Source: Chamaecyparis obtusa
Lineage: Eukaryota; Streptophyta; Pinopsida; Cupressales; Cupressaceae
Length of the DNA: 64,000 nucleotides
Assembly: GCA_027943335.1 (NCBI GenBank)
Contig: BSBK01007729.1
Location: 186,001-250,000, forward strand
Direction: 5' to 3'
Shown piece after piece: positions 1 to 12,000 of the stretch. The position numbers were made by a program, and so were the translations under genes. Every line of letters begins with the position of its first letter. Within the stretch, counting starts at the first letter, position 1. The notes beneath the pieces are model-generated. The model was not told the DNA's origin, made no database searches, and saw only the letters and a program-made list of their open reading frames with translations.

Positions 1-1027
1 ATGGAAATTACAAAATTTCAAAAATAGGCCTAGTTACATGCCTATGTACTCTAGTTGGATGCTGATTTAGTCTTTCTTCCATGGGTGAAGTAGAACGGCA
101 AGATTTTTCCCACCTCACTCATGGAGCTAAGACATTGTCAATTTCCCATCCATCACGAGTGTTCTGTGCTGTTGGTTTAGAGGTAGAGGAGTGGCCGAGA
201 GAAATAGCTAGGAACATTCAGGTCAAGGACTTATTTTACAGATCCAGGGGGTAACATGTTCCATAGCTGAGGTTGAACCAGGGGAGATGGAGAAAGTATG
301 AGGTCTAGAATCACATGAGCCATTCTCTAATTTTTTTCCACCAAGGCTATCCCAATAGACAAACCCACGATTTGCAAATTGTTTCTTATTAGCCTAAAAC
401 TCTTCTTTTCCATAGCCCACTTGAAGCTATCATATGCCATGAAATGCTCATGACTCACTATAATGTACTAGTGTAGGAAAAAACCCCTAATCATCGCAGA
501 GCTTGCCCAAAGATCATATCACTGAAGGGCCTTGAGGAGATGAGCACCATGAATGTATTAAGGCTGCACAACCTTATTAGCTATGAAAATTACCAATTCC
601 ACCAACTGTGTTAGATCCATTACATTGGAGAGAAATATCAAAACTAGCTACGAGGGGAAAATCACTATTTTTTTCCTCGGCGACAATACACTTTCACCAA
701 TAATTCTTCACAGAGCCCTGTAATGTAGCATCAAATTACAGATGAAACCTTGCTCAATCTGAGGGCCATCGATTCTATTTAGAAGCGGAAGCTCAGAGGC
801 CTGTGGTGGGATGTAAACCCTATCATTTCTTAGAAGGAGCTCCTCATGAAGGCACCCACAAGTATGGCAGGAAGGAAATTCCAATTGTAGTATTCTTACC
901 ACATAGGTTATCTTTGTTGTATAAACTTCACACCATAATGTGAATGACTGACTAGAGATATTAGTATTTGTAGACTGCCAATGCATGTTTATACTTCGTG
1001 CCAATTAATGGAAAATCTCCCATAATC
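1..1027. other. Unassigned sequence left of the LINE
   Basis: I recognise no gene or repeat family here. The longest frame is on the minus strand at 708-1004 (98 codons). It opens at TTG rather than ATG and contains a Cys-His-x-Cys-Gly-Cys stretch around residue 47, but I cannot match it to a family. It could be a decayed exon or chance. Base composition is less AT-rich than much of the window. The right boundary is set by the short poly-T run that marks the LINE 3' end. Confidence 0.4.
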
Positions 1028-1035
1028 TTTTTTTT
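1028..1035 (-). other. Short A-tail at the LINE 3' end
   Basis: Eight consecutive T on the plus strand lie about 280 bases past the end of LINE ORF2 and read as a poly(A) tail in the element's orientation. This placement is typical of L1-type elements. The tail is short, as expected of an old copy. Confidence 0.5.
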
Positions 1036-1313
1036 GAGTATAAGCGGTACAGAGCACATAATAAAATTGGGTGCACCTTGTGAAATCATATAGTTCATTT
1101 AATTATCAACTTGTAGTCTAGGTAAAATCTTTGTACTTTGAATTGGCAATGGCGACGTATTAATACGGACTTTAGATAGTGAAAAAGATACACTCACATT
1201 AGTATACCAAGCATCTACACAATCACACAAATTCATAAGTATAACCTTGATGCACTGTCAATATTCTCTGCCAAAAAATAAACTTCAGGTGCTAATCTGT
1301 ATGTTGATATGTA

Positions 1314-3128
1314 TCACATCTGCACACTTGAAAAGTCTCCAACAATTTCTGCTTTGTCTGTGTTGAAAATATAATGTAACTTATCATCTTGTTTTAGGAT
1401 TACATCAGGCTTAAAGGACACTTCATCATGCCCGTCACAACCTTTATTTTCCAAGTGATCTGATAATTTTTTACCCTCCCTTAGAGTATGTGAGATTTGG
1501 ACTTCAATAAATATGTCTAGCAATTGCCATATTTGTTGAAGAATGTATGTGAGTCTCTAGTTATGAGAGACACGATGAATGCATGCTAAAATCATGACCA
1601 TCGAATCCCCTTCTATTTGAATGTTCTGACAACCTCCCTTTTTGGCTAGTATTAATCCCTTAGGTAGTGCATGGGCCTCTACCATATTGTTTGTTCCGAA
1701 TGGAAGTGGGCATCTTTTTATTGCTATTAATAACTCTTGGTGATCCCGAATACATACTCCTACCCTTGAAATTCCTTGATTGCCTCTTGAGGAGCCGTCA
1801 AAATTTATTTTCCTAATCCTCATAGATGGCGGTATCAATTTCATTAGTTCTCTGTTATGCATTTTATTAGGTGTTGTTTGGGGCACCATCAAAATGGTAC
1901 ATGGATTTGCTTCCATTCTTGAATTATGAATGAATCCCATGAAGTCATAACCAAGTTATGTTTTAATTTACTATGGCTTGCATTAACTAATTTAGATATT
2001 GATGTCTCTAGCTAAGATGTGACTACTTGAATTGATGAAGAGGTCTTGTGAAAGATCCTTTTGTTCCTCTCCCACCATATTACCCACACAACTAGTGCTA
2101 GTATGCATTTCCAGAAAGCATAGAAGAGGGATGAATAATACAGTTGTGGCCATGATTCGAATAGATCCCAAAGCTTGCATGGAAGTGGTGTGGAGTATTA
2201 CAACTTCCCAAGGACAAAAAGCCAACAATCCTATGCAAATTAGCATTTTAGAAATAGATGATTTGTATCTTCCTGATAGTTATCACATAGGAGGCATTTG
2301 AAGGGTTGAGCTATGTTGAATCTATGTAGCCTTTCACTAGTTAGTGCCCTATTATTCAAAGCTAACCAAGAAAAGAAGCCTACCTTTGGTAGAATGAACT
2401 TATTCCAACATAAAGTGTAGGAATGAGAGGGTTTAATAGTTGCATCTCTTTGTTGGATAATCTTATATCCATCCTTGATGGTAAAATTCCCATCTGGCCT
2501 CGAAGCCCAGATCAATTTGTCTTCCAATTTTCAGAAGTAGACTACATTTTGAGAGAAGATCTTTTGTAAGCATTGAATTTGTTGAGGGGTGAGAAGTAAT
2601 TCATGAGGATCCTTCCATATTACCTTATTTGAATATGAACATACTCCTAAGACATAATCACTTAAATAAAGACCCCAAATATTTTTTAAAGTAGTAACTA
2701 TGGCCTCTATATCTTCCATTTGAATTAAGGGTGGTGCACCATTCCATGAATCATGCCAAAATTTGATAGATAAACCATTGTTCACTTCCCACGTAATGAA
2801 ATTGCATATTATTTCCTTGGAAGAAATCATGAAATCCCAAATGACTAAGCCTTTCGGTGGATCTGATACAATGAGAATTTTGGATGGATTTACATCATCT
2901 AAATACTTTTTTTGCATGATTTGGCACCAGATCTTATTTAGTTTGGTATACATTTGCTAAACTAGCTTACCCTTGAATGCTTGATTTCATTTTTTCAGAT
3001 CATTAATCCCTGCTCCTCCTAGCTACTTTACTTGTGCCATCTTTTCAAGTGAGACTAAGGGAATTTTCTTCTCACCATTCATGTGGCCTATGTATAAAAA
3101 TTCTCTTTGCATTTTTTGAATTCTCTAA
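1314..3128 (-). pseudogene. LINE ORF2, C-terminal part (zf-RVT and RNase H)
   Basis: This is the downstream part of the LINE polyprotein. At 2,953-2,531 the frame shows the region that follows reverse transcriptase in plant LINEs (a FWHDSWNG motif). At 2,527-2,240 a zf-RVT-like stretch has WNKFILPKVGFFSWLALNNR and CLLCDNYQEDTNHLFLKC (positions about 2,410-2,240). At about 1,840-1,390 an RVT_3-type RNase H begins with KINFDGSSRGNQG and ends with HTLREGKKLSDHLENKGCDG. RNase H would degrade the RNA strand of the cDNA hybrid. Internal stops and frame changes break it into pieces. The upstream half continues at 14,199. Confidence 0.85.
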
Positions 3129-3133
3129 ATAAA
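3129..3133. repeat. Left target-site duplication (ATAAA) of the G1 array
   Basis: ATAAA directly precedes the TGATG terminus of LTR1 and recurs at 14,194-14,198 directly after the CATCA terminus of LTR3. A 5 bp duplication is the normal integration footprint of Ty3/gypsy elements. It brackets the whole three-LTR array rather than one unit. Confidence 0.85.
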
Positions 3134-3990
3134 TGATGCAGGAGCATCCTGGGTGTAAGAGCAATCTTGCATCACCCAAAAATATTTATGTTTTTGTATT
3201 CAATAAGGGCTATCTTGTACAGAGCTACTATTTTTGGAAAGTTACTATTTTTGGTAATTTTTGTCTATGCTCAGAATGATCTAATTTCTTTCTTGGAGGT
3301 TCATTTTGGTCATATAAGTCTGCCAGTAAAGTTTCATTGCCAGATCAAGTGTATATTGGAAGATATTAAAGATTTTCGGTATTGGCAGTAGGGTACAGAA
3401 ACTTTGAACTGAGTTTTGAAGGCTTTAGAGGCCTCGAATAAGGTCAAAAATTTAGGTGACAAGCGCTTGCGCTAGTCAAGCCTGTAGAGCATTTTGTGGC
3501 ATTTCTGAAATGGGGTTATAATAGCCGATCGGGTCAACTGGTGATGACTTATGGTCTTCGGAAGTTGGGCCACCTGAAATGGCGAAAAATAATTTTCTTC
3601 AAAATTTTTGTTCAGCTTTCAAAGGTTATCTTGAGCCAACTATGATGTAATAAAATGTAAAATAAAATAATTCTAAGTTTGGTCGGCCTTATTGGCTAAA
3701 ATTCTAGAACCTTCCTAGGTAGTGGAAAATTGCCTATATAAGGAAGGCTGTATTATTGTCTTAGGCAGTTCAGAATAGTTCTGGGTAGTAGTTTTGGGTA
3801 ATAATTCAAGGCTTTGTCCTACAAAATATTGTAAGGGAATGCCCATGTGGCTTTTCATATTGTAATTTTGAAAGTTTGTAATTCCACATTTGTGGAGATA
3901 ATAAAAAGCCAATTTTCTGTTCTTGCATATTGTTGTTATTGTTTCTCTATTTCTGTTATGTGTTTGTGGTATTAAGGGGAGCACTCTTTA
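3134..3990 (+). repeat. G1 LTR1
   Basis: The 857 bp LTR begins TGATGCAGGAGCATC and matches LTR2, LTR3 and the G1c LTRs along its length. It contains a TATA box (3,734-3,743) and, downstream of it, an AATAAA-type polyadenylation signal near 3,899. It ends prematurely at ...GAGCACTCTTTA: the last three bases of a full LTR, the primer-binding site and 5' gag are replaced by a short filler joined directly to gag. Confidence 0.9.
3734..3743 (+). promoter_or_regulatory. LTR promoter TATA box
   Basis: CTATATAAGG lies about 600 bp into LTR1. The same element is present at 8,834-8,843 and 13,934-13,943, and in G1c near 41,784 and 47,276. Its place before the polyadenylation signal is what an LTR U3/R boundary requires. 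Transcription would start some 25-35 bases downstream. Confidence 0.65.
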
Positions 3991-6900
3991 GATCTATCTT
4001 TGAGTATGAAGATGTTGAGGATCTTGATAGGGTCAAATTTGTGAAGGCCAGACTAAAAGGTCATGCGAAGATCTGGTGGCAAGAGATTCAGTTGGAGCGA
4101 AATAGAAGAGGAAAAGATAAAATCACAAGATGGGATCAGATGGTGGATAAATTGAAGTGATAGTTCATTCCTATTGATTATGAGCTTGACCTAATGAAGA
4201 AAATGCAAAGTCTGAAGCAAATAGGAAGATCTGTTCAGGAGTATACAGAGGAGTTCTATCGACTCCTCATCAGAAAAGGCCATGTAGAAGTGGATAAGGA
4301 GAAAGTTGCCCGATACCTTAATGGGTTAACGCCAAGCATTCAGGAGGAGCTAAATCTAGTTCGAATGAACAGTATTGAAGAGGCATACCAGTTTGCCATA
4401 AAAGTAGAGGAAAAGTTGAACAAGAAGTTTGACAGTAGACAAAATGGAAGAGGTCGTGGTGGAAGATCTGGTGGACGGTCATATGGTGGCCGAAATGAAG
4501 ATTCAAAAAAGAAGGATGAGGCCAGTAGCAGCCAGAATCAGAGAGGAAATAATTCCAATCATTTTCAAGATCAGAATAATAGAGATCAGAGAGGAAGAGG
4601 AAGAGGACAAGGATCTAGAAGAGGAGGCTTCCGTGGAACATGTTCTCATTGTGGAGAAGAAGGTCATAGTGCATTTGAATGTCCTCAGCGCCAAGGAAGA
4701 ATAGATAGGAGAAATGAAGGTCAAGCCAGAGTTGCACATGTAGATGAAGATGCTAGATCATCACATTCTGAAGATGCTGAAAGAGGAGAAACATTGATTA
4801 ACAAAAGAGTCCTGCTGAGTGGTGAGAATGAACCTAAGCAAAGGAGGAGCCTGTTTCACACCAGGTGCAAGTGTGAGGGCAAGTGTTGTGATGTGATTAT
4901 TGATAGTGGAAGCACTGACAATGTGGTGTCAAAAGAGATGGTGACCAAGCTGAAGCTCAAGAGACAGAAGCATGCACATCCATTTTGGATTGATTGGGTA
5001 AAGGATGACCACAAGTTCATGGTCAATGAACAATACCTGGAGAAGTTCAAGATTGGCAGGTACCAAGATGAGGTATTGTGTGATATCATATCTATGAATG
5101 TATGTCATATGTTGTTGGGTAGACCATGGCAGTTTGACAGATGTGTTGTACATGATGGTTGTGCAAATACCTATTTCGTTACAAATGATGGAATGCAACA
5201 TAAGCTAAATCCATTGAAGGACACTGAAGAAAAGGTATGTGGTAGTGTAAGGATAACTTTTTTTGATGGAAGAAAGTTCCTAGATGGTATGAGGCATGAG
5301 CATCTGTGTTTTGCTTTAATTCCAAAAGCTGGTAAGGAGGAAGTAGAAGATGTTCCTGTAGAAGTTGTAGATTTGTTTAATAAGTTTCAAGATATTGTAT
5401 CCGATAATGTGCCTGATGGATTACCACCAGTCAGGAAGATCAGTCATCAGATGGACTTGATCCCAGGAGTGAGTTTTCCAAATAAGGCAGCACACAGAAT
5501 GACACCTGCAGAAAGTGAGGAGTTGAATAGACAAGTACATGAGTTGTTGCAGAAAGGATTGATCAGTGAGAGTTTGAGTCCCTGTACTGTACCAGTGGTA
5601 TTAGCACCAAAGAACAATGGAGAGTGGAGGATGTGTACAAATTCTAGAGAAATAAAAAAGATCACAATCAAGTACATGTTTCCATTGCCACGAATGGATG
5701 ATATTATAGACTGTTTGAGTGGAACTGTGTATTTCTCAAAGATAGATCTGAAGAGTGGATATCATCAGATTCAGATTAGAGAAGGAGATGAATGGAAGAC
5801 TACCTTCAAGACAAAGGAAAGACTGTATGAGTGGTTAGTCATGCCTTTTGGGCTAACCAATGCACCGAGCACTTTCATGCGGCTCATGAACGAGGTTTTG
5901 AAAGAATTTTTCGATAAGTTTGTCATTGTTTACCTAGATGATATTTTGATCTTTAGTAAGACATTGGAGGAGCATATGATGCATATTTGTATGGTATTTG
6001 GGAAACTGAGAGAAGAGAAATTGGTGATTAATTTGAAGAAGTGCAGTTTTGTGAAGAAAGAGTTAGTGTATTTAGGATTTGTGGTTTCAGTAGAAGGTCT
6101 AAAAATGGACCCAGAGAAAGTACATGCTATCCTTGAATGGCCTACTCCAAGGAGTGCTACCGAAGTAAGATCTTTTCATAGTTTGGCTAGCTTTTACAGA
6201 AAGTTTATCAGAAATTTTAGCAGTATTTGTGGACCCTTGACTGAAACAATGAGAGGGGATAGAAAAGAATTTAAGTGGACTAATGGGGTAGAAAAGAGTT
6301 TTCAATTGTTGAAACAAAAAGTTACAGAACAACCTATTTTAACACTTCCAGATTTTAATAAGGTGTTTCAAGTCGATTGTGATACTAGTGGTACTGCAAT
6401 AGGAGCTGTTATGAGGCAAGAAAGTAAACCTGTTGCTTATTTCATTGAGAAGTTAAATGATGCCAAGAGAAAGTATTCTGTCTATGATCAAAAATTTTAT
6501 GCTATAGTTCAGACATTAAAGAAGTGGAGACATTATCTGCTTCCTAAGGAGTTTATTTTGTATACTGATCATCAAGCTTTGCAATATTTGAATAGTCAAG
6601 GAAAGTTGAATCAGAGGCATTTGAAATGGGTTGAGTTTTTGCAGAGTTATACATTTGTTTTGAAACACAGGAGTGGAAAGTCTAATAGGGTTGCAGATGC
6701 TCTTAGCAGAAGGCAACTATTGTTGATAGAAATGCAGATTGAAGTGGTTGGGTTCAAGGAACTCAAGAATTTGTATCCAGAGGACCCTGATTTTGGTGAA
6801 GCTTGGAAAGCTTGTACAGAACCTGTTACTCTAGACAGGACAAAATGGTTGGATTTCATCATCCAGGATGATATGCTATTCAGAGGGAGTCAGTTGTGCA

Positions 6901-8195
6901 TTCCACGAAGTTCTATGAGGGAGAATCTCATCAAGGAGAAGCATAGTGGAGGATTGGCTGGACATTTTGGTCGTGATAAAACCCTTGCTTTGGTTAGTGA
7001 GAATTATTATTGGCCACAGTTGTAGCAACATGTGAAGAAGTTTGTACAGAGTTGCAAAGTATGTCAGATGGTGAAAGGAGTGAAGAAGAATACAGGGTTG
7101 TATCAGGCGTTACCTATACCAGAAAAGCTTTGGGAGGATATCAGTATGGACTTTGTTCTTGGTTTATCAAGGACACAGCGGGGACATGATTCAATTTTTG
7201 TGGTGGTTGACAGATTTTCGAAGATGGCACATTTCATTCCATGCAAGAAGACTAATGATGCTGTTCATGTAGCAGAATTATTTTTCAGAGAAGTGGTGAG
7301 ACTACATGGTTTGCCATAGAGCATAGTTTCAGATCGCGACACTAAGTTTGTTGGATATTTCTAGTGCACATTGTGGAAGAAGCTAAAAATAGATTTGAAG
7401 TTCAGTTCATCACATCATCCACAGACTGATGGACAGACAGAGGTGGTGAATAGGAGTTTGAGAAATTTGCTGAGATGTTTAGTTGGAGACAAGCCAATAG
7501 GATGGGATTTGATTTTACCACAGGCAAAATTTGCATACAATAATTCTGTCAATAGGAGTACTGGAAAATCACCATTCCAAATTGTATATAGAAGTAGTCC
7601 AAAAAATGCATCTGAATTGAGAAAGATAGATAAAGGAGAAATAAGTAGTGTTGAAGCTGAGGATTTTGTAGAACACTTGAAGAACATCCATGAGGAAGTG
7701 AGGAAGCAAATTACCAAAATGAATGCACAGTATAAGGCTAAGGTAGATGAGAAAAGGAGGTATAAGGAATTTTAGGTTAGAGATGAAGTCATGGTTCATT
7801 TGCAAAAGGAAAGATTTCTAGTTGGTACATATAACAAGTTGAAAATGAAGAAATTTAGACCATGTAAGATATTGAAAAAATATGATTTAGGAAATGCATA
7901 TGAGGTAGAATGCCCTAGTGAGCTGAATATTTCACCAGTGTTTAACATTTTAGATTTGATAGAGTATCATGAAGGAAGTGTTGAAGATGAGATCATAGCG
8001 GCACAGTGGAGTATTCCAGCAAGTAGTTCAGATACCAAGGAGATTGAAGACATACTGGATAGTCGTGTTGGTAGAAGCACAAGAAATAGGACATATGAAG
8101 AGTATTTGGTCAAATGGAAAGGAAGACATGTTGAAAATTCATCATGGATAGCAAAAGAGGAGGTTAACCATCTTGGTTTTCCTCTACACATCTGA
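3991..8195 (+). pseudogene. G1a gag-pol polyprotein (chromovirus), five stops
   Basis: One continuous frame runs from gag remnant to chromodomain with no frameshift, broken only by stops at 4,158, 7,023, 7,317, 7,362 and 7,773. Order: truncated gag capsid (GHAKIWWQEIQLERNRRG); zinc knuckle CSHCGEEGHSAFEC near 4,640; retropepsin DSG near 4,900; reverse transcriptase with YLDD near 5,935; RNase H near 6,370-6,700; integrase HHCC region from about 6,940; integrase core with catalytic Asp, Asp and Glu (TDGQTEVVN) all retained; chromodomain with EEYLVKWKG near 8,097. Chromodomains of such integrases target insertion to chromatin. The initiating Met of gag is missing with the deleted 5' part. None of the five stops is shared with G1b. 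Confidence 0.92.
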
Positions 8196-8233
8196 GTTGT
8201 GACAGGGTCACTTCTCAAATTACCTCGGGCGTC

Positions 8234-9090
8234 TAATACAGGAGCATCCTGGGTGTAAGAGCAATCTTGCATCACCCAAAAATATTTATATTTTTGTATT
8301 CAATAAGGGTTATCTTGTGCAGAGCTGCTATTTTTGGAAAGTTACTATTTTTGGTAATTTTTGTCTGTGCTTAGAATGATCTGATTTCTTTCTTGGAGGT
8401 TCATTTTGGTCATATAAGTCTGCCAGTAAAGTTTCATTACCAGATCAAGTGTATATTGGAAGATATTGAGGATTTTCAGTATTGGCAGTAGGGTACAGAA
8501 ACTTTGAACTCGGTTTTGAAGACTTTAGAGGCCCCGGATGAGGTCAAAAATTTGGGTGATGGGTGCTTGCGCCGGTCAAGCTTGTATAGTGCTTCGTGGC
8601 ATTTTTGAAATGGGGTTATGATAGCTGATTGGGTCAACTGGTGATGACTTATGGTCTTCAGAAGTTGGGCCACCTGAAATGGCGAAAAAAAATTTTATTC
8701 AAAATTTTTGTTCGGCTTTCAAAGGTTATCTTGAGCTAACTATGATGTAATAAAATTTAAAATAAAATAATTCTAAATTTGGTCAGCCTTATTGGCTAAA
8801 ATTCTGGAACCTTCCCAGGTGGTGGAAAATTGCCTATATAAGGAAGGTTGTATTATTGTCTTAGGCAGTTTAGAATAGTTTTGGGTAGTAGTTCTGGGTA
8901 ATAATTCGAGGCTTTGTCCTACAGAATATTGTAAGGGAATGCCCATGTGGCTTTGCATATTGTAATTCTGAAAGTTTGTAATTCTACATTTGTGGAGATA
9001 ATAAGAAGCCAATTTTTTGTTCTTGCATATTGTTGTTGTTGTTTCTTTGTTTCTATTATGTGTTTGTGGTATTAAGGGGAGCACTCTTCA
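8234..9090 (+). repeat. G1 LTR2 (central, shared)
   Basis: It aligns base for base with LTR1 at an offset of 5,100. The first dinucleotide is mutated (TAATACAGG instead of TGATGCAGG). It ends at ...CACTCTTCA and is joined to gag by the same short filler and deletion as LTR1. It serves as 3' LTR of unit 1 and 5' LTR of unit 2. No target duplication separates the units. Confidence 0.9.
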
Positions 9091-12000
9091 GGTCTATCTT
9101 TGAGTATGAAGATGTTGAGGATTCTGATAGGGTCAAATTTGTAGAGGCCAGACTGAAAGGTCATGCGAAGATCTGGTGGCAAGAGATTCAGTTGGAGCGA
9201 AATAGAAGAGGAAAAGATAAAATCACAAGATGGGATCGGATGGTGGATAAATTGAATCGACAATTCATTCCTATTGATTATGAGCTTGACCTACTGAAGA
9301 AAATGCAAAGTCTGAAGCAAGTAGGAAGTTCTGTTTAGGAGTATATAGAGGAGTTCTATCGACTCCTCATCAGAACAGGCCATGTAGAAGCGGATAAGGA
9401 GAAAGTTGCCTAATAACTTAATGGGTTAAGGCCAAGCATTGAGGAGGAGCTAAATCTAGTTCAAATGAACAATATTGAAGAGGCATACTAGTTTTCCCTA
9501 AAAGTAGAGGAAAAGTTGAACAAGAAGTTTGAGAGCAAACAAAATGGAAGAGGTCGTGGTGGAAGATCTGGTGGATGGTCATATGGTGGCCGAAATGAAG
9601 ATTCAAAAAAGAAGGATGAGGCCAGTAGCAGCCAAAATCAGAGAGGAAATAATTCCAATCATTTTCAAGATCAGAATAATAGAGATCAGAGAGGAAGAGG
9701 AAGAGGACAAGGATCTGGAAGAGAAGGCTTCCGTGGAACATGTTTTCATTGTGGAGAAGAAGGTCATAGGGCATTTGAATGTCCTCAGCGCCAAGGAAGA
9801 ACAGACAGGAGAAATGAAGGCCAGGCCAGAGTTGCACATGTAGATGAAGATGCCAGATCATCACATTCTGAAGATGCTGAAAGAGGAGAAATGCTGATTA
9901 AGAAAAGAGTCCTGCTGAGTGGTGAGAATGAACCTAAACAAATGAGGAGCTTGTTTCGCACTAGGTGCAAGTTTGAGGTTAAGTGTTGTGATGTGATTAT
10001 TGATAGTGGAAGCACTGACAATTTGGTGTCAAAAGAGATGGTGACCAAGCTGAAGCTCAAGAGATAGAAGCACCCACATCCATATCGGATTGCCTAGGTA
10101 AAGGATGACTACAAGGTCATGGTCAATGAACAATGCCTGGTGAAGTTTAAGATTGGTGGGTACCAAGATGAGGTGTTGTGTGATATCATATCTATGGATG
10201 TATGCCATATGTTGTTGGGTAGACCATGGAAGTTTGATAGATGTGCTATACATGATGGTCGTGCAAATACCTATTCCCTGAAAAAGGATGGAATGTGACA
10301 TAAGCTAAAGCCATTGAAGGACACTAAAGAAAAGGTATGTGGTAGTGCAAGGATAACTTTTGTTGATGGAAGAAAGTTCCTAGATGGTATGAGGCATGAG
10401 CATGTGTGTTTTACTTTAATTCCAAAAGCTGGTAAGGAGGAAGTAGAAGATGTTCCTGTAGAAGTTGTAGATTTGTTGAATAAGTTTCAGGATATTGTAT
10501 CCGATAATGTGTCTGATGGATTACCACCAGTCAGGAAGATCAGTCATCAGATGGACTTGATCCCAGGAGTGAGTTTACCAAATAAGGTAGCACCTAGAAT
10601 GACACCTGCAGAAAGTGAGGAGTTGAACAGACAAGTACATGAGTTGTTGTAGAAAGGATTGATCCATGAGAGTGTGAGTCCTTGTGCTGTACCAATGGTA
10701 TTACCACTAAAGAAGAATGGAGAGTGGAGGATGCGTATAGATTCCAGAGCAATAAACAAGATCACAATCAAGTACATGTTTCCATTGACACGAATAGATG
10801 ATATTATGGACTATTTGAGTGGAGCTGTGTATTTCTCAAAGATAGATCTGAAGAGTGGATATCATCAGATTTGAATTAGAGAAGGAGATGAATGGAAGAC
10901 TACCTTCAAGACAAAAGAAAGACTGTATGAGTGGTTAGTCATGCCTTTTGGGTTAACCAATGCACCGAGCACTTTCATGCGGCTCATGAATGAGGTTTTG
11001 AAAGAATTTTTGGGTAAGTTTTTCATTGTTTACCTTGATGATATTTTGATCTTTAGTAAAACATTGGAGGAGCATATGATCCATATTCGTATGGTATTTG
11101 GGAAACTGAGAGAAGAGAAATTGGTGATTAATTTGAAGAAGTGTAGTTTTGTGAAGAAAGAGTTAGTGTATTTGGGATTTGTGGTTTCAGCAGAAGGTCT
11201 AAAAATGGACCCAGAGAAAGTATAGGCTATCCTTGAATGGCCTACTCCAAGGAGTGCTATTGAGCTAAGATCTTTTCATGGTTTGGCTAGCTTTTACAAA
11301 AAGTTTATCAGAAATTTTAGCTGTATTTGTGGACCCTTGACTGAAACAATGAGAGGGGATAGAAAAGAATTTAAGTGGACTAATGGGGCAGAAAAGAGTT
11401 TTCAATTGTTGAAACAAAAAGTTATAGAACAACCTATTTTAGCACTTCCATATTTTAATAAGGTGTTTCAAGTAGATTGTGATGCTAGTGGTACTGTAAT
11501 AGGAACTGTTATGAGCCAAGAAAGTAAACCTGTTGCTTATTTTAGTGAGAAGTTAAATGATGCCAAGAGAAAGTATTCTGTCTATGATCAGGAATTTTAT
11601 GCTATAGTTCAGGCATTAAAGAAGTGGAGACATTATCTACTTCCTAAGGAGTTTATTTTGTATACTGATCATCAAGCTTTGCAATATTTGAATAGTCAAG
11701 GAAAGTTGAATCAGAGGCATTTGAAATGGGTTGAGTTTTTGCATAGTTATATATTTGTTTTGAAACACAGAAGTGGAAAGTCTAATAGGGTTGCAGATGC
11801 TCTTAGTAGAAGGAAACTGTTGCTGATAGAGATGCAAATTGAGGTGGTTGGGTTCAATGAACTCAAGAATTTGTATCCAGAGGATCCTGATTTTGGTGAA
11901 GCTTGGACAGCTTGTAAAGAACCTGTTACTCTAGACAGGACGAAATGGTTAGATTTCATCATCCAGGATGATATGCTATTCAAAGGGAGCCAGTTGTGCA

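Noticed and set aside
3930..4160. Frame running from the G1 LTR end into gag with a hydrophobic N-terminus
   Set aside because: The reading opens at TTG; I see no in-frame ATG in the LTR. It is the chance extension of the gag frame across the deletion junction, not a membrane-anchored gag.
4503..4739. Serine-rich minus-strand frames over gag (also 9,603-9,839 and 42,945-43,181)
   Set aside because: Antisense shadows of the Arg/Glu-rich gag region, repeated because the element is repeated.
5900..5960. YLDD reverse transcriptase taken as an endogenous pararetrovirus
   Set aside because: The same polyprotein has an integrase with Asp/Asp/Glu and a C-terminal chromodomain between LTRs with a target duplication, which identifies a Ty3/gypsy chromovirus.
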